From: Candidatus Stygibacter frigidus
GTDB taxonomy: Bacteria; Cloacimonadota; Cloacimonadia; Cloacimonadales; TCS61
Length of the DNA stretch: 5,054 bases
Reading direction: 5' to 3'
NCBI GenBank assembly: GCA_030765325.1
Contig: JAVCCT010000045.1
Coordinates: 1-5,054, forward strand
The notes under the pieces are model-generated. The model was not told the origin of the DNA. It was given only the letters and a program-made list of their open reading frames with translations, and did not search any database. Shown piece by piece: positions 1 to 5,054 of the stretch. Each line of letters starts with the position of its first letter. The first letter of the stretch is position 1. Position numbers and translations under genes: made by a program.

Positions 1-1
1 A

Positions 2-67
2 AAGGAGCAGGATCATCTATATGCTTATATATCATTCAGTTATAGAACATTGGGAATTTCGCATTAA
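2..67 (+). CDS. possible C-terminal tail of a convergent gene (partial)
   Basis: From base 2 a plus-strand frame is open to a TAA at 65-67, giving 21 residues that end in YRTLGISH. The stretch HLYAYISFSY alternates aromatic or aliphatic with small residues, as in a beta-strand, which would suit the last strand of a secreted or outer-membrane protein. A hairpin that could terminate plus-strand transcription lies about 65 bases downstream. The length is too short to exclude chance. The frame starting at base 3 is also open, to a stop at 138-140, but that stop falls inside the terminator hairpin, which makes the frame less likely to be coding. No family can be named. The call rests on the gene body lying outside the window. 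Confidence 0.25.
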   Translation, partial: KEQDHLYAYISFSYRTLGISH

Positions 68-121
68 GTATATAAGCTATTGTATTTATTACATTTACGA
101 CAAGTCGGAAATATTAGTAAA

Positions 122-155
122 TAAAAAAAGGGCAGAATAAAATTCTGCCTCTTTT
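122..155 (-). terminator. rho-independent terminator of the folC-tmk-peptidase block
   Basis: A perfect 8-bp inverted repeat (GGCAGAAT at 131-138, ATTCTGCC at 142-149) encloses a 3-base loop. On the minus strand it is followed by C and seven T residues (130-123), a textbook intrinsic terminator about 25 bases after the peptidase stop codon. On the plus strand the hairpin is followed by TCTTTTATAT, a weaker T-tract, so it may also serve a gene arriving from the left. Confidence 0.9.
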
Positions 156-172
156 ATATATATGTATTTCTG

Positions 173-1819
173 CTATTCTTTTGCTTCTTCATCCTTCAAA
201 GCTTTTTGCTTCACTGCATAATCAAACATCTCATCAAGAGTTTTGGCTTTATCAAATATCTTTAAAGTTTCCTGCAATTGCTGGTCATCTCTTATAGCTA
301 TCTTGTATCCTTCCACATCTCCAAATTTCTTACTGATGATGTTACTTGTAAGGTTATTGGTTATCCAGTTCATAGTACTGTCTAATTGCGTATCTGTCCA
401 TTCCACACTATCTTCTTTAGCATATTCCAGAAAATCATCTATTAAAGCCTGATCCGGCTCAAAATCAAGTTCTACTTCGGGCTCATGGTTGATCATATAA
501 TCAACAGAAAAATTAAAGGAAAGGTTCTTGCGACGTAATTCCATGCCTAATCTGGTCATTTTTGCCTGGTTAATTTCCAGATCAGGATTTACTCCACCGC
601 CACCATAGACGATTCTACCTTTTTCTGTATAATGAATGTCTTTCAGGTGTTCTTTATCGGCTTCTTCACGCAGTTTATCAATTTCTTCTGAGCTCATGTC
701 TCCATTACGAACCCGGGGGTCTTTCATAAGCTTATCATTAAGGTCTTTATGAATGCAGCGACCAGAATTAATGTAATATTTAGCAGTAGTTATCTTCACT
801 CCATAACCATCAGAGAGTGGGAAAAGCCTTTGTACTGAGCCTTTACCATAAGATGTTTTACCTACTACTAATGCCCTGTCATAATCCTGCATGGAACCGG
901 CAAATATCTCTGATGCACTTGCTGAGGCTTCATTGATCATCACGATCACAGGATAACCTGAACGCTGGCGATTATAGCGGGTAAAATATTCCTGATTAGC
1001 TGAATCCGTTTTACCTTTTGTGAAAACTACTCGTTTATCTTTACCGATAAATTCGTTAACTGTGTTTACTGCTTCTGTAAGTAATCCACCCGGATTAAAG
1101 CGCAGATCTATTAATAAACCACGCATACCTTCTTTTTCCAAGCGGTCAAGCTCAGCTCGTAATTCTTTTGTTGTATTAGCATTAAATTGACGTATCCTGA
1201 TGTAGCCAATCCCATTATCCATAACAAATGCATAGGGAATACTATCGATAACAATAGTATCGCGAATGATCTCAAAATCAAGTTCACCTTTAACACCTGG
1301 ACGCTTGATAGTAATCACAACTTTTGAGCCTACCTCACCGCGCATTTGGTTGATAGCATCATCTGTGGATACTCCCACCACACTAACGCCATCTACTTTT
1401 GATATCTTATCACCAGCCATGATACCCATCTTATATGCTGGTGTACCTTCAATGGGCGAAACAACTGTGATATAATCACCTATCTTATTTATTGTAATGC
1501 CTAAACCACCAAACTCACCTTTTGTGCTTGTGTTGAATTTATCAAATTCATCTGGTTGGAAAAAATTAGTGTGGGGATCAAGTTCATCAATCATACCATC
1601 AATGGCGGCATTGATCAAATCATCTGTATTCAGGGAATCTACATAGTTCTGCTGTAAATTGAAAAGTACCTGGCTGAACAATTCCAGTTTTTTGAACATA
1701 GTTTCACGGTTAACGTCTTGAGCATCTACTTTATAACTACTTACAAGAATTACTGCTATCAGTATCCAGCCAAACAAACCTAACGAGAGAAATATTTTCC
1801 CGGTTTTTTTTAATTTCAT
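173..1819 (-). CDS. S41-family C-terminal processing peptidase (CtpA/Prc type), membrane-anchored or exported
   Basis: This is a serine protease of the carboxyl-terminal processing family, which trims or degrades proteins in the cell envelope. The 548-residue product has a basic start (KLKKTGK), a hydrophobic segment at about 9-28, and a possible signal peptidase site after VDA (33), so it is exported or anchored. A PDZ-type substrate-binding domain spans about 101-175 and opens with GGLGI (104-108). The catalytic core includes LRFNPGG (239-245), SASASE (299-304) and GKGSVQ (325-330). By spacing with Bacillus CtpB (Ser309, Lys334, Gln338) the triad is S301, K326 and Q330, all present. After the core, a charged stretch (about 354-400) leads to YGGGGVNPD (405-413), then a helical tail of about 135 residues. 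The ATG overlaps the tmk stop as ATGA, and GAGAGGAG precedes it by 3 bases. Family assignment is certain; the substrate is unknown. Expression probably depends on the upstream folC-tmk transcript. Confidence 0.96.
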   Translation of the reverse strand: MKLKKTGKIFLSLGLFGWILIAVILVSSYKVDAQDVNRETMFKKLELFSQVLFNLQQNYVDSLNTDDLINAAIDGMIDELDPHTNFFQPDEFDKFNTSTKGEFGGLGITINKIGDYITVVSPIEGTPAYKMGIMAGDKISKVDGVSVVGVSTDDAINQMRGEVGSKVVITIKRPGVKGELDFEIIRDTIVIDSIPYAFVMDNGIGYIRIRQFNANTTKELRAELDRLEKEGMRGLLIDLRFNPGGLLTEAVNTVNEFIGKDKRVVFTKGKTDSANQEYFTRYNRQRSGYPVIVMINEASASASEIFAGSMQDYDRALVVGKTSYGKGSVQRLFPLSDGYGVKITTAKYYINSGRCIHKDLNDKLMKDPRVRNGDMSSEEIDKLREEADKEHLKDIHYTEKGRIVYGGGGVNPDLEINQAKMTRLGMELRRKNLSFNFSVDYMINHEPEVELDFEPDQALIDDFLEYAKEDSVEWTDTQLDSTMNWITNNLTSNIISKKFGDVEGYKIAIRDDQQLQETLKIFDKAKTLDEMFDYAVKQKALKDEEAKE

Positions 1820-2442
1820 TTGCTCCTCTCTTTTAAATATTCTTTTACTTTATCTAATATTAATCCATTTATCTCACTAATCGATTTTTGTCCATCGATA
1901 ATTACTATTCGAGAATGTTTTTCTGCCAATTCCAGAAATCCTGTTCTTACACGACGATGAAAATCTAATGATTCCTGCTCCAGCCGGTCAGCAGATTCCG
2001 GGTTAATCCTCCCTAATCCAGTCTCTACTGCTACATCGATCAGAAAGGTGAGATCAGGCTCATGATGATAGGCTGCAAATTCACATAAAAATCTGATTGC
2101 CGATCCATCTATCTGCCGGGCAGCTCCCTGATATGCTATCGTGGAGTCATAATAGCGGTCAGAGATCACCACCTTACCGGATTCTATTGCTGGGATAATC
2201 TTCTGACCAGTGTGCTGACTGCGACTTGCTGCGTAAAGCAGCACTTCAGTTTCGGGCAGCATTTCTTTATAGGTGGGATCAAGGAGTAGATCCCGAATCC
2301 GTTCAGATATTACAGTACCACCGGGTTCACGTGTCAGGATCACATCCATACCATCAGCTTCTAACTGGTTTTTCAGAAGTTCTACCTGAGTTGATTTACC
2401 GCATCCCTCTATACCCTCAAATGTAATAAATATCCCTTTCAT
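1816..2442 (-). CDS. tmk: thymidylate kinase (dTMP kinase)
   Basis: This cytoplasmic enzyme phosphorylates dTMP to dTDP with ATP, the step shared by the de novo and salvage routes to dTTP. The 208-residue length is typical. Visible motifs are the P-loop GIEGCGKST (10-18), TREPGGT (37-43), the DRYYDST stretch at 95-101 with the family's DRY/H motif that contacts substrate, YQGAAR (104-109), and a lid region DRLEQE (152-157) followed by FHRRVRTGF (161-169). The P-loop lacks the basic residue seen in the yeast/human class, and arginines occur in the lid instead, as in the E. coli-type enzymes. The ATG shares ATGA with the folC stop codon. GGAGAG lies 5 bases upstream inside folC, so translation is probably coupled to folC. 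The 3' end overlaps the peptidase start in the same way. The protein is intact and I see nothing unusual in it. Confidence 0.98.
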   Translation of the reverse strand: MKGIFITFEGIEGCGKSTQVELLKNQLEADGMDVILTREPGGTVISERIRDLLLDPTYKEMLPETEVLLYAASRSQHTGQKIIPAIESGKVVISDRYYDSTIAYQGAARQIDGSAIRFLCEFAAYHHEPDLTFLIDVAVETGLGRINPESADRLEQESLDFHRRVRTGFLELAEKHSRIVIIDGQKSISEINGLILDKVKEYLKERSK

Positions 2443-3725
2443 AAATGCTCTCCAGAAGTTATCTCCGCCAGGATTTCCGAAATTGTATATAAGGAACCTG
2501 AAACAATAACTATATCGTCTTTATCAGCTATAGACAAGGCTCTTTTTAAACCACTTACTACATCGCTTGTTGTCTCATAATCCGCTTCATATTTTTCTGC
2601 AAATTCCACTTGTTCTGCTACCTCCGCTGCTCTATTAGATTTATTTTTACTAATTATCAATTTATCAGCAATACTGCAAACATCTTTAATCATCTTTTCC
2701 AGATTCTTATCACGCAATATTGCCAGTACAAATATTATCTTTCTATCAGAATAGATCTTTCTAAGATTTTTAACCAGTATTCCTATGCCTTCTTCATTAT
2801 GAGCTCCATCCAGAAGAACAATAGGCTCTTTTTGCAATACCTGCATCCTGCCCTGCCATTGAATGGAGTTCAATGCCGATTTCACTTTGTAAAGATCTAT
2901 ATCTTCATTACGCTTATGCATCATCTTGATGAATGCCCTTATTGCTACACCGGCATTAAATGCCTGATGTTCACCTATTAAGTTAACGCCTAAACCTTTC
3001 CAGGTTACATTTTCATCAGAATAATCAAAAAATGTCCCGTCTTCTTTAAGCTCGATATTTTCAATTTTGTAATCTTTGCCAAAACGACTGATTTTTGCTT
3101 CTCTATGCTGGCATATACCCGATATTACTTCATAAGCTTCCTCTGATATATCACCCAGGACTACATCTTGACCAGGTTTTATTATTCCTGCTTTTTCCCA
3201 GGCTATCTTTTTGATGGTATTACCCAGACTTTTTACATGATCAAAGGAAATGCTTGTGATAGCAGCTACACTGGCAGCAAAAGGATTAGTGCCATCCAGT
3301 CTGCCACCCAGGCCCACTTCAAAGATAGCAGTATCTACCTGCTGCTCCCAGAAATAATAAAATGCCATGGCAGTGGTTATCTCAAAAAAAGAGGCTTCAT
3401 ACTCCCGAAACACATCTTCCCATTTAAGATACATTCTGATCAGATCATCAGCTAAAATATTTTTGCCATTTATTCTGATGCGCTCACGATAATCTACTAA
3501 GTGCGGGGAAGTATTCAAACCTGTTTTATGCCCATGAGCCATACACAGGGATTCCAGCATCGCACAGGTAGAGCCTTTTCCATTAGTTCCAGCTACATGA
3601 ATGCCATTTAGTTTCTGGTTTGGCTCATCCATGCTTTTCAATATATTCAGCATACGATCAAGTCCAAGTTTCACGTTACCAGAATGGCGTTCATAAATAT
3701 ATTCCAGTAATTCCTTATAGTTCAT
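2439..3725 (-). CDS. folC: folylpolyglutamate synthase, possibly also dihydrofolate synthase
   Basis: This Mur-ligase-family enzyme adds glutamate to folates with ATP; many bacterial versions also make dihydrofolate from dihydropteroate. Numbered from the preferred ATG (428 residues), it shows the P-loop HVAGTNGKGST (43-53), TSPHL (72-76), RERIRINGK (80-88), EVGLGGRLDGTN (136-147), SFDH (160-163), EKAGIIK (177-183), GEHQAFNA (251-258), WQGRMQ (290-295), LLDGAHN (304-310) and GSLYTISE (410-417). All key family motifs are present and the length is normal. An in-frame TTG at 3737 would add four residues. It has only a T-rich run upstream, while GGAG inside that extension sits 6 bases before the ATG at 3725, so the ATG is the better start. 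Whether it carries both activities cannot be read from sequence alone. The next gene, tmk, overlaps by 4 bases. Folate and dTMP metabolism meet at thymidylate synthase, which makes this pairing sensible. Confidence 0.96.
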   Translation of the reverse strand: MNYKELLEYIYERHSGNVKLGLDRMLNILKSMDEPNQKLNGIHVAGTNGKGSTCAMLESLCMAHGHKTGLNTSPHLVDYRERIRINGKNILADDLIRMYLKWEDVFREYEASFFEITTAMAFYYFWEQQVDTAIFEVGLGGRLDGTNPFAASVAAITSISFDHVKSLGNTIKKIAWEKAGIIKPGQDVVLGDISEEAYEVISGICQHREAKISRFGKDYKIENIELKEDGTFFDYSDENVTWKGLGVNLIGEHQAFNAGVAIRAFIKMMHKRNEDIDLYKVKSALNSIQWQGRMQVLQKEPIVLLDGAHNEEGIGILVKNLRKIYSDRKIIFVLAILRDKNLEKMIKDVCSIADKLIISKNKSNRAAEVAEQVEFAEKYEADYETTSDVVSGLKRALSIADKDDIVIVSGSLYTISEILAEITSGEHL

Positions 3726-3731
3726 GAAATT

Positions 3732-3736
3732 CTCCA
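3732..3736 (-). promoter_or_regulatory. folC ribosome binding site that decides the start
   Basis: On the minus strand TGGAG (3736-3732) lies 6 bases before the ATG at 3725. It falls inside the four-codon extension produced by the alternative TTG start at 3737, so it supports the ATG and argues against the TTG. It directly follows the U-tract of the upstream hairpin. Confidence 0.75.
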
Positions 3737-3737
3737 A

Positions 3738-3773
3738 ATAAAAAATAGCCTGTCTGGAGGGACAGGCTGTTTT
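3738..3773 (-). terminator. terminator-like hairpin between the pseudopilin-like gene and folC
   Basis: An 8-bp perfect inverted repeat (3747-3754 with 3761-3768: AGCCTGTC / GACAGGCT) encloses a 6-base loop. On the minus strand it is followed by TATTTTTTATTT, a U-tract, and A residues upstream can extend the stem. It lies about 25 bases after the stop of the pseudopilin-like gene and fits an intrinsic terminator. It also ends only about 10 bases before the folC ribosome binding site, so it could act as a leader hairpin for folC if transcription starts upstream of it. Confidence 0.82.
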
Positions 3774-3783
3774 GTTATATTAA

Positions 3784-3811
3784 TTTATAATCATTAATTA
3801 ACTTTTGGTAA
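3784..3811 (-). promoter_or_regulatory. candidate promoter for folC-tmk-peptidase
   Basis: On the minus strand TTACCA (3811-3806, 4 of 6 to the sigma-70 -35 consensus) is separated by 16 bases from TATAAA (3789-3784, 5 of 6 to the -10 consensus). It overlaps the end of the pseudopilin-like gene. Transcription would begin near 3777, giving a leader of about 50 bases that contains the whole hairpin. The region is AT-rich, so a chance match is likely enough to keep confidence low. No better promoter fits in the 17 bases between the hairpin U-tract and folC. Confidence 0.25.
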
Positions 3812-4909
3812 TACATGATCGCTGTATTGATCGATATATTTTACCAGCAGACCTGGATAGGCATCCTGCAATAATAACCGGTTTGTTAACGCAATCTGAA
3901 TTTTGGAGCTTGGTTGTTCCTCAAGTTTTTTCACTGTTTTACCACTAAGCTTGATCATATTGATGAAATCCTTGGTATTAAAAGCATTATCTGCCAGCAT
4001 TTTGTTGAGATTTTCCAGAAGAGCTTCTTTGAGGTCATCACTGGGATAATAATATTTTGAACCAACCATAAACTCATATGGGAATATTGCTTCCAGTAGC
4101 ATTCTGTTAAAGCGCTGCTTTTCTAACTGATTCATCTCGTCATATCCCTTTTTATTAAGGGTTCTGGCTTCTTTGTTAAGACTTACTGACTTTATCACCC
4201 CTTCACTGAAATCATGACCAGCGATCAGCATTGAATTGATTTCATTAGTCATCAATTGCTTTTGCTCAATTGTAAGAGGGTTATTTACTCTATTAAAGTT
4301 ACTGACAATTTCCTTAAATTCAAGTGATAATAAGTCCCAGAACTCTTTCAATAATGGATCATTACGACGAGTATTTAAATTTTCCATGAATTTATCCCAG
4401 TCTAATACTGTTCGTGTGTCAAAAAGTGAATTGGAATAAGCTTCATGTTCTTCCAGCATTTGCTTAACATCTACATTTAATCTATCATAAATATATTCTG
4501 AAACAGGTTTCTGATGAAATTTTAAAATATTTATAAAATAGGTAAAATCTTCAAAGGAATTAGCAGATAAGTCTGGTGAACTGTTCATCTCATTAATGCA
4601 GCGTACAATTACTTCATTGGAATCAGCAATCACTTTTACCTGATATTTATCACCTGGTGCTTCTGAAGGGCATTCGTAGGACTTGGTCAAATATCCCATT
4701 CTTTCAAGATCACTGGAAGTTCCGCTAAAGTCCTTATGCTCGGTCTTTAAGAATTCTTCAGCTGCTCCATATACTACCCGCATATTCTTGATGCACTGTT
4801 CAGTTTCCTGTTTTTTGTTGATATCAAAGAAGTTAGGTAGTGCTAAAATAAATACAAGAGCGATAAATGCTAAAATACTTATAATTCTGTAGATACTGAT
4901 TTTTTTCAT
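3794..4909 (-). CDS. membrane-anchored protein with a pseudopilin-like N-terminal domain and unrecognised C-terminal region
   Basis: The function is not recognised. The 371-residue product starts with a basic tip (MKKISIYR) and one hydrophobic helix at about 9-28 ending in ALPNFF. It continues CIKNMRVVYGAAEEFL (39-54), then DLERMGYL (67-74), ECP (79-81), KYQVKV (88-93) and VRC (102-104). This order (anchor, LPNF, C..N.R....A, DL...YL, CP, Y, C) resembles GspG/PilA-like pseudopilins with a short soluble domain. However, the G|FTLIE prepilin peptidase site and Glu5 are absent, so it would probably stay uncleaved with the C-terminus outside the cytoplasm. Residues about 115-371 look mainly helical and charged, with no motif I know. 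The ATG at 4909 is chosen because AAAGGAG sits 5 bases upstream. It ends TAATGA, tandem in-frame stops, then a terminator. It appears to be its own transcription unit upstream of folC. Confidence 0.88.
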   Translation of the reverse strand: MKKISIYRIISILAFIALVFILALPNFFDINKKQETEQCIKNMRVVYGAAEEFLKTEHKDFSGTSSDLERMGYLTKSYECPSEAPGDKYQVKVIADSNEVIVRCINEMNSSPDLSANSFEDFTYFINILKFHQKPVSEYIYDRLNVDVKQMLEEHEAYSNSLFDTRTVLDWDKFMENLNTRRNDPLLKEFWDLLSLEFKEIVSNFNRVNNPLTIEQKQLMTNEINSMLIAGHDFSEGVIKSVSLNKEARTLNKKGYDEMNQLEKQRFNRMLLEAIFPYEFMVGSKYYYPSDDLKEALLENLNKMLADNAFNTKDFINMIKLSGKTVKKLEEQPSSKIQIALTNRLLLQDAYPGLLVKYIDQYSDHVLPKVN

Positions 4910-4914
4910 CTCAG

Positions 4915-4921
4915 CTCCTTT
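4915..4921 (-). promoter_or_regulatory. strong Shine-Dalgarno site of the pseudopilin-like gene
   Basis: AAAGGAG on the minus strand (4921-4915) is a near-complete match to the anti-Shine-Dalgarno sequence, 5 bases before the ATG at 4909. It fixes this start and suggests efficient translation. Confidence 0.85.
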
Positions 4922-4985
4922 AGTTTTTTTCTCTTTATATCTACCTGCTCGTATCTCTTATTTCCGTCAAGTATTTTGTCTTTAA

Positions 4986-4991
4986 ATTATA
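4986..4991 (-). promoter_or_regulatory. candidate -10 box upstream of the pseudopilin-like gene
   Basis: TATAAT on the minus strand (4991-4986) is a perfect -10 hexamer, about 77 bases before the start codon. An A-tract lies further upstream, but no recognisable -35 element sits 16-18 bases away. A TTGACG (4970-4965) nearer the gene looks like a -35 box, but the nearest -10-like hexamers are 21 and 25 bases away, too far. Either could belong to a real promoter; neither is complete. Confidence 0.2.
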
Positions 4992-5046
4992 TTTTTTCCT
5001 TCATTTCTCTTACTTTTTTTTCCAAATTAACAATTATTTCCTCTAA
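4987..5046 (-). other. short coiled-coil-like open stretch at the right edge, possibly a gene tail
   Basis: On the minus strand, codons from 5046 to the TAA at 4989-4987 read LEEIIVNLEKKVREMKEKI, 19 residues with hydrophobic positions spaced as in a coiled coil. An in-frame TAA at 5049-5047 closes the frame just upstream, and there is no good start codon at its head. It could be a frameshifted or degraded gene end, an unusual small ORF, or chance in a purine-rich leader. The remainder of 4910-5054 shows no gene. Confidence 0.15.
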
Positions 5047-5054
5047 TTAGAATT

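Noticed and set aside
1..23. AAAGGAG at the window start followed by an ATG at 21 opening a 39-codon plus-strand frame
   Set aside because: The 13-base gap is too long for normal initiation, the product is low-complexity (Ile/Tyr/Lys), and its stop lies inside the terminator stem.
1239..1260. Inverted repeat ATACTAT ... ATAGTAT with an 8-base spacer
   Set aside because: It falls inside the peptidase coding sequence (DTIVIDSI) and is explained by repeated Asp/Ile/Val codons; AT-rich, no operator context.
1111..1296. Minus-strand 61-codon frame inside the peptidase gene
   Set aside because: Out-of-frame overlap with the well-supported peptidase core; no independent start signal.
2276..2295. 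Inverted repeat GGGATC ... GATCCC with an 8-base spacer
   Set aside because: Internal to tmk codons, only 6 bp long and without a following U-tract; most likely chance.
2610..2981. Plus-strand open frame of 123 codons
   Set aside because: It lies wholly antisense to folC, has no usable ribosome binding site, and its product is a low-complexity mix rich in Cys, Phe, Ile and Tyr without motifs. FolC in the other strand carries clear family motifs.
3168..3455. Plus-strand open frame of 95 codons
   Set aside because: Antisense to the conserved core of folC (the EVGLGGRLDGTN and EKAGIIK region) with no supporting start signal; a shadow frame.
3732..3773. A riboswitch (for example tetrahydrofolate) upstream of folC
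   Set aside because: The leader has a single 8-bp hairpin and too little sequence for a known multi-helix aptamer; nothing resembles the conserved core of a folate riboswitch.

Overview
This is an AT-rich window (roughly 60-65% A+T by eye). All four confidently called genes lie on the minus strand. Read in the direction of transcription, right to left, they are: a membrane-anchored protein with a pseudopilin-like N-terminal part (4909-3794), folC (3725-2439), tmk (2442-1816) and an S41-family C-terminal-processing peptidase (1819-173). There are no RNA genes, mobile elements, CRISPR arrays or long repeats.

The organism is a bacterium with Shine-Dalgarno-led genes. The style of the peptidase (about 550 residues, YGGGGxxPD motif after the catalytic domain, long C-terminal tail) and the loose CP...Y pseudopilin module recall the FCB group, for example Cloacimonadota or relatives. 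This assignment is an inference from protein style only.

Layout: the right edge (about 4910-5054) is a purine-rich (minus strand) leader with no supported complete gene. It holds a short coiled-coil-like open stretch and a lone TATAAT box. The pseudopilin-like gene has a strong Shine-Dalgarno site and ends in tandem stops followed by a hairpin with a U-tract. That hairpin sits directly against the folC ribosome binding site. folC, tmk and the peptidase gene then follow as a tight block with two ATGA stop/start overlaps, so they are almost certainly co-transcribed and translationally coupled. A perfect 8-bp hairpin with seven U residues closes the block at 122-149. The first ~67 bases may be the tail of a gene converging from the left.

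Functionally, FolC (folate polyglutamylation, possibly also dihydrofolate synthesis) and Tmk (dTMP to dTDP) meet at thymidylate supply. The peptidase works in the cell envelope and has no obvious metabolic link to them. The most unusual items are the pseudopilin-like protein, which lacks a prepilin peptidase site and carries a large unrecognised C-terminal region, and the folC leader, where a terminator-like hairpin loop is complementary to the adjacent ribosome binding site. I see no convincing complete new system in this window.
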